A DNA stretch of 37,314 nt from Pontiellaceae bacterium (GCA_016937945.1 JAFGVP010000138.1:1-37314); one strand, 5' to 3'; shown: positions 24,426 through 34,454, counted from the first letter of the stretch. The notes: generated by a model not told the origin, from the letters alone. Numbers and translations are program-made.

Positions 24426-24914
24426 ATGAAACGAATTATCTGCACTCTTCCGTTGTTGGCATGTATTGGAGGCATCGGAATCATTGTCGCTGCCGTAATT
24501 GAATCTCATGAAAAACAAACCGAGCCTGCCTTCATTGATAGACCCACGGCAGAGGTAGCCATGGTTCCTGATGCTGACACTTTTACTCAGCAGGATCGAG
24601 AGCTCGTTCAACAGGTTTTCGACAACCCTCAAGTGATGGATGACACATCGTCGCAACATCCAACGGTCTCTTCTCTGGTTGTGCGACCGGAGAATGGCTC
24701 AACCATGTCTTCTGCCGGGAACAATTCATCCATGAATATCGAACGGTCCGCCGAAACCATCGCTGTGCCGACCGAGAATCTGGAAAGCTTCGCGTCGCTT
24801 AGAACAGATGCCGTTCGCAATCCCGAGTCCGAACAGAACCAAGCTGCGGCCAAGGAAATCATGAAAATGAGACAACGGCGCGTCGAGCAGTTAGCCAATC
24901 GTGGCGAACGGTAA
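24426..24914 (+). CDS. Small membrane-anchored or exported hypothetical protein
   Basis: This 162-residue protein has an N-terminal hydrophobic segment (residues 4-24, MKRIICTLPLLACIGGIGIIVAAVI) that is either an uncleaved anchor or a signal peptide. The remainder is polar and low-complexity, rich in Ser, Asn, Glu and Gln, and ends in a charged helix (AAKEIMKMRQRRVEQLANRGER). No family is recognised. The start codon directly follows the stop of the calcium-repeat gene, and the RHS gene begins 44 bases downstream. The position suggests an accessory or chaperone-like role in export of the RHS protein, but nothing in the sequence proves it. Confidence 0.6.
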   Translation: MKRIICTLPLLACIGGIGIIVAAVIESHEKQTEPAFIDRPTAEVAMVPDADTFTQQDRELVQQVFDNPQVMDDTSSQHPTVSSLVVRPENGSTMSSAGNNSSMNIERSAETIAVPTENLESFASLRTDAVRNPESEQNQAAAKEIMKMRQRRVEQLANRGER

Positions 24915-24958
24915 GAATTTTTTTGAAGCAACCAGAATTTGCAGACGGGATTTTGAGA

Positions 24959-27900
24959 ATGAAAAAAGTATTGGATTCAGAACGATTGGGTTGGGTTTCC
25001 CTCGCCGTATTTTTATTGGCGCAAATAAATGTTAACGCTCAGATTCCTGTGCCGGGAGGCGATCCGGAACCGCAGGTTCTCGTGGGGGCGTTACCGGGTG
25101 ATGTGTCTGTGGACAATACAGGGACGGCTTTATACAATTTTCCCTTGGCAACTCCTCCGGGCACGTCAGGCATGGAGCCTGCGCTCGGCATTTCCTACAG
25201 CGGAAGGTCAGGAAACGGTGCTTTGGGAGTTGGTTTTTCTCTCAGCGGCATCTCATCCGTTTCCCGTGCGGCCCCTTCGCGTGAATACGAGGGGTTTGTT
25301 GGCGGCGTTGAGTTCAACGATGACGACCGGTTAGTGCTGGATGGCCAGAGGTTGCTGCTCATTTCCACTAACACGACTCTGTACGGAGCGGATGGAACAG
25401 AATACCGCACGGAAATCGAAAGCTTCCAGCGAGTCGTGTTGCATGGAGATATGGATGCCACCAATGCGTGGTTCGAAGTACACACCAAATCCGGCCTGAT
25501 CTATGAATACGGGAAAACAGTGGATTCGTTTGTTGAGCCATCCAATCGGGCTCAGGCTCTTTCCTGGGCGGTCAACCGTATTTCTGATACGGCAGGCAAC
25601 TACATGAACTTCATCTACAATGAAGACACCGCCAGTGGGGAACATCTGCTTTCACGGATTGAATATACCGGGAATTCCAATTCAACACCCGTTCTCGTTC
25701 CCTACAACACGGTTGATTTTGTGTACACCAACAGACCGGATGTGCGCTACAGCTATCATAAAGGGGCTCGATTCAATACGACAAAGAGACTCTCAAAGGT
25801 GGAATTTCGCGTGGAAGGAGAACTTTCCCATGAATATCGATTTGGGTATATCCAAGGGGAAACCGGATTAAGCCAGTTGCATTCCATTCAAGAGTTTTTC
25901 GCAAATGGAGATTCTGTTCCGGCCACGGTTTTCGAGTGGACGGATGCCGAGGGTTCCCCCGGCTTTGCGACCGCCTCGGCCTATGAGCCTCCGGTCGAAA
26001 TCACAGGGACAGATGGTGCGGATAAAGGCGTCCGGTTTATGGATCTCAATGGGGATGGGCTGATCGATTTAGTTTTTCATGACGGAACCACCGGCGGCGC
26101 ATACCTCAACTCCGGGAATGGTTGGATATCAGATGCGGCATATGCTCCGCCGTTTGGCATTGCTGATCCCGGAAATAAGGATCGCATAACATTCGCGGAC
26201 ATCAATGGCGATGGTTTGCCCGACATGTTTTACAATCATCTAAATGGTACAACGACGAACAGTGGTGCTTATCTCAATACGGGGAATGGATGGGCCGCAA
26301 ACTCTTCACCGGAGTTTGTTCCGCCCCTTCTTATCTCGTACGAGGGCGAAGAATATACCGGAGTGGAACTGGTCGATTTCAATGCCGACGGGATTCCTGA
26401 TCTTCACTATCATCGGCGGCGAAACCAATTAAACGAATACGGGAAGTGGCTGGGAACACCGACGGGATGGCAACAGACAGGGCTGTATGCGCTAATGCAG
26501 TCCGGCAATGACGGAGGAACCGACGGGGGCTCTCGTTTCATGGATATTGATGGCAACAGGAGCGTGGACGAACTGTATGCCGGAATCCAGCACTTTACAT
26601 TTTGCTATCCCGCCAATCCCTATAATCCGGGCAGTATCGCAATCGGTCCGTATAATACTCCCTATGATTTCATTGATGATTCAGACGAGAGCACAGGCGT
26701 CCAGTTGGCGGATGTGAACGGCGATGGGCTTCCTGACTTCCTCTATCATCACAAACTAGCCAACGGCACGGTTAACAAAGGGGCGTATCTGAATACCGGT
26801 GCAGGATGGGCTGCAAACTCCGATCCGAATTTTGAGCCGCCGGTGATCCTGAAGCAGGACAATGCCGCCGCGAAAGGGGTGCTCTTTGTTGATGTTAACG
26901 GTGATGGTCTCGTCGACGTGGTCCGCAATAACTCAAGCAGCGCGGATGCGTGGATTAACACAGGAACCGGCTGGCAACAGGATAATAACTACGCTCCGCC
27001 CCAAGCCATTGTGACAAGCGATGGCAAGGACAGAGGAACGCGGTTTGTGGATGTCAACGGGGATGGCCTTCTCGATCTGGTATTCCGTAGCGGCTCAAAT
27101 CACGGGGCGTGGATCAACCAATGCCGTCCTCCCATGCTGAAAAAAGTTATAGTCGGTCAGCGCGAAGGCGGTGCGTATGCGACGGCGACAGAACTCTATT
27201 ACAGTCCGTTGACCGATACGAATGTCTACACAAAGGGGACCGGCGCTGAATATCCTAGCTATGATATCCAAGGACCGATGCGGGTGGTTTCCGAAATGGC
27301 GAAGGAGGATGGGCTGGGCGGAAAATACTGGTCGATGTATACCTATGCTAACGGACGCAGCCATAGGGATCGTGGTTTTCTCGGATTCCAGATATTCGAA
27401 TCGTACGATCCCCAAACCAAAATCTCGCAGATAGACTATCTTGCTCAGGATTTCCCGCTGACGGGTGTGCCGCTGAAATCCGAAACCCGCTACATTCCCG
27501 ATCCCTATGGTCATCCGGACGGACAGCTGCTCAAGGAGGTGGAAAACAACTGGCTCTACCATCTGGTCTGGACCGGCGAGTATATGACCTACTATTCCTA
27601 CTTCCATTATACGGTTAAATCCACCGAACGGAAGTGGGAGCTGGGCAACACCAACGATGTGGTTTCAACCGTGACCACGTATAACTGGTTTGATGGGCAG
27701 GACACCTCCGGCGACGTACCCAACCTTGCGCAATACACCAACAGTTTCCCGGTAGAAATCTGGTATGGCGACATCACAAAAATCGGCATTGATTTTGGAG
27801 ATGGAATGAAGCAGATATCGGAAAGTTCCTATCAGGCCGACCACCAGAATTGGTTGCTTGGCCGGTTGTGGCAAACCACCAACACATTCATTAGGGGCAC

Positions 27901-30900
27901 GAATCTGGCCATACGTACCGCATCGTTTTCCTATTATGATGACATTGGCTTGTTGAAATCTGAAACCATCGAACCTGCCAGCGGGAAGTGGTTGAAGACC
28001 GACTATAAATACGATGTGTTTGGTAACATCACCAACAAGACGGTTTCCGGGGCCGACATCGTCTCGCGTATCCCCCAGAAGTCAAAATACGACTCCAAGG
28101 GGCGCTTCGTGCTGGAATCGAAGAACGCCTTGGAGCATAAGGATACCATGGTCACGGATCCGGCAACCGGGTTGCTGAAATCCCGCACCGGACCGAACGA
28201 ACTCCCCTCGTCGTGGGAGTACGATTCGTTGGGTCGTCCAGAGCTCGAAACCCGAGCGGATCACACAACAACCACAACCACCTATGCCTGGGAGACCGGC
28301 GTGACGGTCAGCACCCCGCTGGAACCCGGTGGCACGAATGTCACGATGGCCGCTGCTTGGTCTGTCACCACGCAATCCAGCGGCACTGCGCCGACAAAAG
28401 TTTATTACGACCGGCAGGGCCGGGAAATAAGAACGGTGGCGGAAGCGCCCGATGGACGGCTCGTATATCAGGATGTCGGGCGAAACAGTCTCGGGCAGAC
28501 GGTCTGCGCCAGCGATCCCTATTTTTCGGGAGACTCACCAAACTTTGGCTTTACTCAGTATGATGAACTTGGGCGAGTTAAGCTCGTTACCGCACCGGAT
28601 GGAACCAAGACCGCCTATGGATATCAAGGACTGGTCTCAAGCGTTACCAACAATTATGGTGCCGTGGATGGTGCGACTAATTCTCTCAATCAGATTACGA
28701 CTACCTACAAGAATGCCAAGGGCGAGGCGCTCAAGGTGGTCGACAACCTTGGATATGAGATCCAGTACCAATACGATGCCGCCGGAAACCTCGTAAAGAC
28801 CACCGATGAGGCAAATAACGAGGTGGTCATGGAATACGATATTCGAGATAACAAAATTCGGCAGAATGATCCCGACATGGGTGAATGGTTCTACGGCTAT
28901 AACGCCCTCGGCGAACTGGTGGCGCAAACGAACGCCAACAGCAAGGTCACGTCCATGCAATACGATCTGCTGGGTCGCATGACGAAACGGACATCGCCCG
29001 AAGGAATCGCGCAATGGTTCTATGACGGCGACAGCGAAGGGAGCTGGACCGGGGCCTTGCGCCGAGAGGAAATGAGCGACGCATCGGGAACCAACCTGAT
29101 TTATCGTCGCACCTATGCCTACGACTCACTCGGGCGTCCTTTGGTCAGTCTCTACAGCGTGGACAATAAATGGTACTACACCTGCAACGAATATGATGAA
29201 TACAGTCGGGTGAAATCCACGCACCGTTTCTGGCGGTCCAAGGATTTGCGAGGCCCGGAGCACAATCTCGATCACCGCTGGAACTCGTTCACCAGCATCA
29301 ATACCTACAATGAACGCGGTGCAATCACACAGGTCAAGGATGGCTCCGATCATATCTGGTGGGAAATGGATGCCGCCAACTTCGACGCGAAGGGGCACCA
29401 GCTCGAATACACGCTGGGTAACGACATTGTTACTACCCAGGTTTTTGCCCCAACTAGCGGGCGATTGTCGACGATCCATCTCTCCAATATGGCCAATGGC
29501 GCATACACCTATGGCTTCCAATTTGATAGATTGGGCAACCTCAAACAACGCTCGTTGGCTCGAACCATGCAGACAATGCGTACAGAGGACTTCACCTACG
29601 ACAAGCTCAACCGGCTGGAATCAGCAACGGTTGGCGCGACAGTGTCGTCCGCCAGCTATGATGCCATCGGTAACATCCAGACCAAGACCGGGGTTTCCGG
29701 AACCTATCAATACGGAGGGGGAAGCGCCGGGCCTCATGGCGTGTCTTTGGCTGATGGCGTAATCTATACCTACGATAATTGCGGGAACCTGCTGGGCAGA
29801 TACATTGGAGGAACCAATATCAGTTCCACGGCATGGACGTCCTTCAACAAGCCCTCAACCATGTACAACGGTTTTGATGGTTCGGAATTCACCTACGATG
29901 CCAATCAGAACCGGATGATCCAGATCGGTTTCGAGGACGGCAATGGAACCAAAAAGCTGTACCTTGACGGGTTCGAGCAGGAGGAAACGTTGACCGGGCA
30001 ACAGCTCGACCGCGCAAACTGGCAATGGACACTCAAGGAAACCCGCGTTTTCGTTTCCACTCCCTCCGGTATGGTTGGCGTTCATATTCAGGACGCCAAT
30101 GAAAATGTGGAACGAAGATACTTCCACTACGATCATCTTGGATCGGTGGTTGCCGTGAGTGGTGAAGGTTCCGGCGGGAATGCATCATTAATCGCCGAAT
30201 ATTCCTATGATTCATGGGGACAGCGCCGGGATGCCTCGACGTGGCTGGCGTCGACCGTAGATACCTCTTCTCTGAAGACGGACAGGGGCTTTACCGGCCA
30301 TGAGATGCTGGACAACCTTGGACTGGTTCACATGAACGGGCGCATATATGATTCACATCTTGGTCGGTTTCTTTCTTCCGATCCAGTAGTCCAGGCTCCC
30401 GGAGACCTTCAAAGCTATAATCGGTACTCATATGTGCGAAATAATCCGCTTACCTATACCGATCCGAGTGGATATTCATGGTGGAGCAGTCATGTGACCA
30501 AGTGGTGGCGTGATGTTGTTGATTTTCATGAACAATACTGGAAGCCGATTGTGGTTACTGTTATTGCCGTGACTGTGACGATCCTGACGGCTGGGCTTGC
30601 CGCTCCTTTGGTTGGCGGTGTCATGTCTGGCGTATGGGGCAGTGTCATTACCGGTGCGATAGCAGGTGCGGCAGGCGGTTTTGCTGCGGGTTTCAGTGGA
30701 ACCTTGCTATACGGAGGCAGTTTATCAGACGCCTTTGAGAACGGTCTTTCCGGTGCATTGATTGGTGCTTTAGGCGGATCAATTTCCGCAGGCATCGGAT
30801 GTGCTCTAAAGGCATTACATTATACAAAAATTGCAAAAATTGCATATCTTGCTTCAAATGGATTGCGCGGAGGTATTTGTAATCTTGCCAATGGAGACTC

Positions 30901-31540
30901 CTTTCAGACCGGTTTTTTGGCTACATACCAGGGCGGAATAAATGCCATAAGTACTATCATTGGGCTTGCTCAAGGAGGTGCAGCGCTCGGTATGGGGATG
31001 GCAGTAAAGTTCGCTAACGGTGCTGTTTCAATGACAATGAAAGCATTGCATACTGTTGAAAATGTACTCATTACTGCAGGAAAAATAGCACTATCTGTAG
31101 TCCAAATGACGGTCGACATCGCATACAAAGCATGGCAGCTTCCTACAAATATTGTAGGAGCATCTATCGGTAGATTATCAATGCTTTTTGGAGCGGAAAC
31201 GGAGAACGTATCTTATTTGTATAAAGGGGCTGTCTATCATGCAACAACCTATAAAGGAGGTCTGTGGGACACAAAAATTATGGGTGCATTTAGTTACGCA
31301 ATGAGTGTGGGCGATCATATTTTCTATAATAGCGATATGGATACCGGACCGAGAAAATATGCTTATTACATGTTGCACGAATTAAAGCATTCAATCCAGT
31401 CTCGGTGGCTGGGTCCTGCGTATCTTCCAGTTAATGCAACCACGACTTATTTAGGAAATATGGATGTTCCGATATTTCGTATTTTTGAAAGAAACGCAGA
31501 TCTCGGACGACAGCAGATTAATGGATGGATTAGATACTAA
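24959..31540 (+). CDS. Giant SpvB/VCBS/RHS-repeat protein with C-terminal HExxH domain
   Basis: This 2193-residue exported protein starts at ATG 24959, giving a signal peptide with likely cleavage after residue 27 (NVNA|QIP); an in-frame TTG at 24923 has no ribosome binding site. An SpvB/TcdB-like N-terminal domain spans about 28-330. Seven D-x-N-G-D-G-type VCBS/FG-GAP repeats cover about 360-710, followed by YD repeats from about 1000 to 1750. The RHS core ends at TDPSGY (Asp1835), the usual boundary before the variable tip. The tip has a Gly/Ala-rich hydrophobic stretch (about 1855-1930) and then HELKH (2140-2144) with a possible third zinc ligand Glu2177 in ERNADLG, suggesting a metallopeptidase-like toxin. 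Codon use turns AT-rich after the core. Confidence 0.9.
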   Translation: MKKVLDSERLGWVSLAVFLLAQINVNAQIPVPGGDPEPQVLVGALPGDVSVDNTGTALYNFPLATPPGTSGMEPALGISYSGRSGNGALGVGFSLSGISSVSRAAPSREYEGFVGGVEFNDDDRLVLDGQRLLLISTNTTLYGADGTEYRTEIESFQRVVLHGDMDATNAWFEVHTKSGLIYEYGKTVDSFVEPSNRAQALSWAVNRISDTAGNYMNFIYNEDTASGEHLLSRIEYTGNSNSTPVLVPYNTVDFVYTNRPDVRYSYHKGARFNTTKRLSKVEFRVEGELSHEYRFGYIQGETGLSQLHSIQEFFANGDSVPATVFEWTDAEGSPGFATASAYEPPVEITGTDGADKGVRFMDLNGDGLIDLVFHDGTTGGAYLNSGNGWISDAAYAPPFGIADPGNKDRITFADINGDGLPDMFYNHLNGTTTNSGAYLNTGNGWAANSSPEFVPPLLISYEGEEYTGVELVDFNADGIPDLHYHRRRNQLNEYGKWLGTPTGWQQTGLYALMQSGNDGGTDGGSRFMDIDGNRSVDELYAGIQHFTFCYPANPYNPGSIAIGPYNTPYDFIDDSDESTGVQLADVNGDGLPDFLYHHKLANGTVNKGAYLNTGAGWAANSDPNFEPPVILKQDNAAAKGVLFVDVNGDGLVDVVRNNSSSADAWINTGTGWQQDNNYAPPQAIVTSDGKDRGTRFVDVNGDGLLDLVFRSGSNHGAWINQCRPPMLKKVIVGQREGGAYATATELYYSPLTDTNVYTKGTGAEYPSYDIQGPMRVVSEMAKEDGLGGKYWSMYTYANGRSHRDRGFLGFQIFESYDPQTKISQIDYLAQDFPLTGVPLKSETRYIPDPYGHPDGQLLKEVENNWLYHLVWTGEYMTYYSYFHYTVKSTERKWELGNTNDVVSTVTTYNWFDGQDTSGDVPNLAQYTNSFPVEIWYGDITKIGIDFGDGMKQISESSYQADHQNWLLGRLWQTTNTFIRGTNLAIRTASFSYYDDIGLLKSETIEPASGKWLKTDYKYDVFGNITNKTVSGADIVSRIPQKSKYDSKGRFVLESKNALEHKDTMVTDPATGLLKSRTGPNELPSSWEYDSLGRPELETRADHTTTTTTYAWETGVTVSTPLEPGGTNVTMAAAWSVTTQSSGTAPTKVYYDRQGREIRTVAEAPDGRLVYQDVGRNSLGQTVCASDPYFSGDSPNFGFTQYDELGRVKLVTAPDGTKTAYGYQGLVSSVTNNYGAVDGATNSLNQITTTYKNAKGEALKVVDNLGYEIQYQYDAAGNLVKTTDEANNEVVMEYDIRDNKIRQNDPDMGEWFYGYNALGELVAQTNANSKVTSMQYDLLGRMTKRTSPEGIAQWFYDGDSEGSWTGALRREEMSDASGTNLIYRRTYAYDSLGRPLVSLYSVDNKWYYTCNEYDEYSRVKSTHRFWRSKDLRGPEHNLDHRWNSFTSINTYNERGAITQVKDGSDHIWWEMDAANFDAKGHQLEYTLGNDIVTTQVFAPTSGRLSTIHLSNMANGAYTYGFQFDRLGNLKQRSLARTMQTMRTEDFTYDKLNRLESATVGATVSSASYDAIGNIQTKTGVSGTYQYGGGSAGPHGVSLADGVIYTYDNCGNLLGRYIGGTNISSTAWTSFNKPSTMYNGFDGSEFTYDANQNRMIQIGFEDGNGTKKLYLDGFEQEETLTGQQLDRANWQWTLKETRVFVSTPSGMVGVHIQDANENVERRYFHYDHLGSVVAVSGEGSGGNASLIAEYSYDSWGQRRDASTWLASTVDTSSLKTDRGFTGHEMLDNLGLVHMNGRIYDSHLGRFLSSDPVVQAPGDLQSYNRYSYVRNNPLTYTDPSGYSWWSSHVTKWWRDVVDFHEQYWKPIVVTVIAVTVTILTAGLAAPLVGGVMSGVWGSVITGAIAGAAGGFAAGFSGTLLYGGSLSDAFENGLSGALIGALGGSISAGIGCALKALHYTKIAKIAYLASNGLRGGICNLANGDSFQTGFLATYQGGINAISTIIGLAQGGAALGMGMAVKFANGAVSMTMKALHTVENVLITAGKIALSVVQMTVDIAYKAWQLPTNIVGASIGRLSMLFGAETENVSYLYKGAVYHATTYKGGLWDTKIMGAFSYAMSVGDHIFYNSDMDTGPRKYAYYMLHELKHSIQSRWLGPAYLPVNATTTYLGNMDVPIFRIFERNADLGRQQINGWIRY

Positions 31541-31568
31541 ACCGCCGTTCTATTACAAAGGGCGAAAA

Positions 31569-32078
31569 ATGAAAAAACAGTGCGGCTTAATTCATTCTGC
31601 AATGTTATTTGGTGTTTTGTGGCTTTCGGGGTGTAATTCTTCTAATTTAGGAACGCTAACTCAGGAAAATCATTCACGTGGCAGCCCTGACTTTGGATAC
31701 GTACTACACGACCATGTTGCATGTTATATTCTTCTAGAAGGAACTCAGAAAAGGGACTACCCTTCAATGGACGTCCCATCTGGACGGATACCAGACTGCC
31801 ATAATGAAGAAAGTATAAACTTCAATCAGTTCTATGAAATAGTTGAGTTGAAACCTATTGATGGTGGCATTTGGCTCCATGGCATTCCTCGGAGCGCCAA
31901 TGTTGACTATTTCGATAAGTGGATGCATTCAGAAAATAGGAAAAGGATCGAATTTTGCCTAGAAATCGGAGGTGTGATGTTTATTTCTGAATGGGAGCTA
32001 TCTGCTAGTCGAAAAGTTTTTCCGTGGAACAAGCATGGCATGGAAGTAATTTCCATAATTCTTGGCGCAGATGAATGA
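31569..32078 (+). CDS. Lipoprotein, candidate immunity protein of the RHS tip
   Basis: This 169-residue protein begins with a type II signal peptide whose lipobox LSGC places the lipidated Cys at residue 22. The mature part is unrecognised: it mixes beta-strand and aromatic residues (FYEIVELKPIDGGIWLHGIP) and ends in a hydrophobic strand (VISIILGADE). I start at ATG 31569; the frame is open back into the RHS gene, but that would lose the signal peptide. It is 28 bases after the RHS stop and shares the AT-rich composition of the RHS tip. The first small gene after an RHS tip usually encodes immunity, and a lipid anchor facing the periplasm would suit an exported toxin. No direct evidence supports this. 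Confidence 0.65.
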   Translation: MKKQCGLIHSAMLFGVLWLSGCNSSNLGTLTQENHSRGSPDFGYVLHDHVACYILLEGTQKRDYPSMDVPSGRIPDCHNEESINFNQFYEIVELKPIDGGIWLHGIPRSANVDYFDKWMHSENRKRIEFCLEIGGVMFISEWELSASRKVFPWNKHGMEVISIILGADE

Positions 32079-32320
32079 GTTCATGCAGTGAAAATAAAGA
32101 GTTTTCTGTAGCTCATCCACAGCATAAGAACGGGAAGTGGCTGATGTTGTGAAATTTCTTATCATCATTGATTGGTATTTTTTCGAGGTGTTTTGCCGTT
32201 GCATTTTCAGCAGAAACGTGGGTGAAAGTCGGTTGTTGGCAAATCTTGGATTCATGAGTCAAAGGTGCCCCGTGTCAAAAATGTTCATTAAAAAATATTA
32301 ATATAACAGGAGTGGTCGAG

Positions 32321-32986
32321 ATGAAAAATCTTTTGCTAACAGTAATGATAGTTTTGATATGTAGTGGTTGTGCGACAAAGAATGTTGCCCTGAAATCTGA
32401 TATTGGCAATGCATATCAAGGTAAAAGCATTACCTATACACATCATGAAGTTCCTGACTTTTCTGCGATGACCGCTGACAAAGCCATGTTTGGTGGTCTT
32501 GGAGGTCCATCGATGGTCAGCAAGGGGAACAAAATCGTCCAGGAAAATGGGGTGCCTGACCCCGCGATATCTATTGCATCTTCTTTGGCCAATGATTTAG
32601 CCGCTAAATATGCACTGACGGTAAAGCCTCCCAAGCAAAAAACCGATTTCAAGAAACCTGCGGAATTGGCCAAGCAATATAACTATGCCGATTTGGTATT
32701 GGATGTTCAGACCTTCAACTGGGGGTTTTCATATCTACCCATGAACTGGAGTAGCTATCGGATTCTCTATTTTTCCAGACTTAAATTGATCGACACGAAA
32801 ACTGCCGAAGTGATCGCATCCGGCGCTTTCAACTACGATTCAAAAGACAGCGGGTTTTATCCATCCTACGGCCAACTCACCAACAACAAGGCTGACGGGC
32901 TAAAGAATGAACTCAAGAAAGCTGAGAAGGCATGTATAGAAAACTACAAGGACCGAATTTTTAAATTATCTGAGGTTCTATGGTAA
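32321..32986 (+). CDS. Lipoprotein of unknown function
   Basis: This 221-residue protein starts at ATG 32321, eight bases after AGGAG, and has a lipoprotein signal peptide (MKNLLLTVMIVLICSGC) with the lipidated Cys at residue 17. The mature part contains LADLVLDVQ-like beta strands (YADLVLDVQTFNWGF), a segment ending LKLIDTKTAEVIASGAF, and a lysine-rich C-terminal helix. It has the look of an outer-membrane-associated lipoprotein of the kind whose domain pairs a conserved D-V-Q strand with a tail, but I cannot name it. A 242-base gap separates it from the first lipoprotein gene; I see nothing in that gap. It may be a second immunity gene or unrelated. Confidence 0.6.
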   Translation: MKNLLLTVMIVLICSGCATKNVALKSDIGNAYQGKSITYTHHEVPDFSAMTADKAMFGGLGGPSMVSKGNKIVQENGVPDPAISIASSLANDLAAKYALTVKPPKQKTDFKKPAELAKQYNYADLVLDVQTFNWGFSYLPMNWSSYRILYFSRLKLIDTKTAEVIASGAFNYDSKDSGFYPSYGQLTNNKADGLKNELKKAEKACIENYKDRIFKLSEVLW

Positions 32987-33035
32987 TTTTTGTGGAGCGA
33001 GATTCAGAGGCTGTAATATGGATACCGTAATGGCA

Positions 33036-33082
33036 TTCTCAACCAGTCCGGAAAAACAGAGAAGGGAAATCGAGCCTAACAG
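33036..33082 (+). repeat. 47-bp direct repeat, left copy
   Basis: The 47 bases match 34569-34615 at 45 positions, including AACCAGTCCGGAAAAACAGA and ATCGAGCCTAACAG. The right copy continues into the descending arm and T-run of a terminator; this copy stops in the loop and runs straight into the left end of the insertion sequence. It therefore looks like a terminator broken by the insertion. Confidence 0.75.
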
Positions 33083-34454
33083 TGGTGGGTGCGGAAATTC
33101 ATCCGCGCCGGAAATGACGGTAAAATAAGTGCGAAGTGAACGAAATTTGTGAGGCGGGTGTACCGTTGATAGGAATTTGAGAACAGAATTTGACGATGAA
33201 AGCCACGAAAACAGGCAGAAACACGGGATTCGGACGCGAGGAAGCGACCGTTCGATTTGAACGGGAGGTGCTGAGTTGCTGATGGTCGGGAAGAGTTTAT
33301 GCGGCGACGCGTTCGTACCACGCGAGTACACCGCCGAGGCTTTCGTGCCGCACGATTCTGCCTTCGCTTGTGGGCGTGAAGTCGGGGCGCAAGATCTTGT
33401 TTCCGATGTCTTTTCCCTGATGCGGTCTCTCGTTGTTGTAATACGTCACCCATTTTCGGTTGATGTAGTCGAGTTGATCAAGACTCAGGCAAAAGAAGCT
33501 GTTCAGGCATTGATGTTTGTACGTCCCAATATAGCACTCGCAAAAAGCATTGGCCTGTGGCGAGCGGGGCGGAATCTTCAAACACCGTACGCCCTCAGTT
33601 CGCCAGAATGCTTTAAACATCTTCCCGAATTTCTTGTCCCCGTCATGAATCAGAAGCTTGGGGTTAACTCCGATTCCTTCAAGCCATATCGCCGCGCTGC
33701 GGATCTGAATCTTCAGCCATTGATCATCGGGATTAAACGTTGGTGGTGTCATAAAAACACGGCGACTGCCAAGGTGGATAAAAACCAGAACATAGGCGTC
33801 GAATTTTCCGAACAGGGTGTAGATGGGTTTGGTGAAATAGTCGCAGGCAATCAGCGTTTCCATGTGCGCTCCTACAAAATCCGACCACGGAATCACGGGC
33901 TTACTTTTGGTTTTCTGAGGCGATGGTTTGTGCCCCGATCGCTTAAGAATATCGCGGATGGTGGTCAGCCCGATCTCAACACCCAGCTTTTTCAGTTCGC
34001 CAAGGATGCGCTTGTAGCCCCACGCAATGTTTTCAGAGGCCAAGCGGACAATCAGGGCAACGATCTCTTCGGCGGTTTCCGGTCGCCCGACCGTGTTAGC
34101 GTCCTCGGATTGTTCGGGCTTGGGCTTCCGCCATCGGCGATAGGTTTGCGGCTTCACAACCAGCATAACATCCCTAATATCATGGTCTATTACAGCTCCC
34201 AGTCGAAGCAGTTCCACCCGCTCCTCCGGAGTCGGAATAATTCGAGGATCAGAAATGCGATCTCGCAACATTTTAATCTGATATGTCAGCAGCTGAATTT
34301 GACCGTCATGTTTGGGCATAAAACGGTGCGTCAAAAACATGTAGATCACGAAGAAAACATTAAATCTGCTACTAATCCCACTCTTGCCCATCCGAAACAA
34401 ATCCCACATGAAACCAACAACTTACGAGAGGTGTATACATTTCCGCACCCCCGG
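33083..34454 (-). mobile_element. Insertion sequence with imperfect terminal inverted repeats
   Basis: TGGTGGGTGCGGAAAT (33083-33098) matches the reverse complement of 34439-34454 (ATTTCCGCACCCCCGG) at 13 of 16 positions, with a 12-base exact core. Between them lies one minus-strand transposase gene occupying most of the roughly 1.37-kb span, as in a simple insertion sequence. No matching target-site duplication was found. The left end abuts a 47-bp repeat whose second copy lies 114 bases beyond the right end, which suggests a secondary rearrangement. Confidence 0.7.
33297..34409 (-). CDS. DDE transposase (integrase-core domain)
   Basis: This 370-residue protein, coded on the minus strand, has an N-terminal helical region with HTH-like segments (DVMLVVKPQTYRRWRK). 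A retroviral-integrase-type catalytic core follows, with Asp190 in IACDYF, Asp256 in LIHDGD and Glu291 in FCECYIG making the DDE triad, preceded by the conserved PRSPQANAF. The end carries the typical YNNERPHQGKDIGN motif. It resembles the single-frame integrase-core transposases of IS3/IS481-type elements. The start is the ATG at 34409; the first 30 residues look poorly constrained and the real start may be Met31. The frame is intact, so the element may be active. Confidence 0.88.
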   Translation of the reverse strand: MWDLFRMGKSGISSRFNVFFVIYMFLTHRFMPKHDGQIQLLTYQIKMLRDRISDPRIIPTPEERVELLRLGAVIDHDIRDVMLVVKPQTYRRWRKPKPEQSEDANTVGRPETAEEIVALIVRLASENIAWGYKRILGELKKLGVEIGLTTIRDILKRSGHKPSPQKTKSKPVIPWSDFVGAHMETLIACDYFTKPIYTLFGKFDAYVLVFIHLGSRRVFMTPPTFNPDDQWLKIQIRSAAIWLEGIGVNPKLLIHDGDKKFGKMFKAFWRTEGVRCLKIPPRSPQANAFCECYIGTYKHQCLNSFFCLSLDQLDYINRKWVTYYNNERPHQGKDIGNKILRPDFTPTSEGRIVRHESLGGVLAWYERVAA

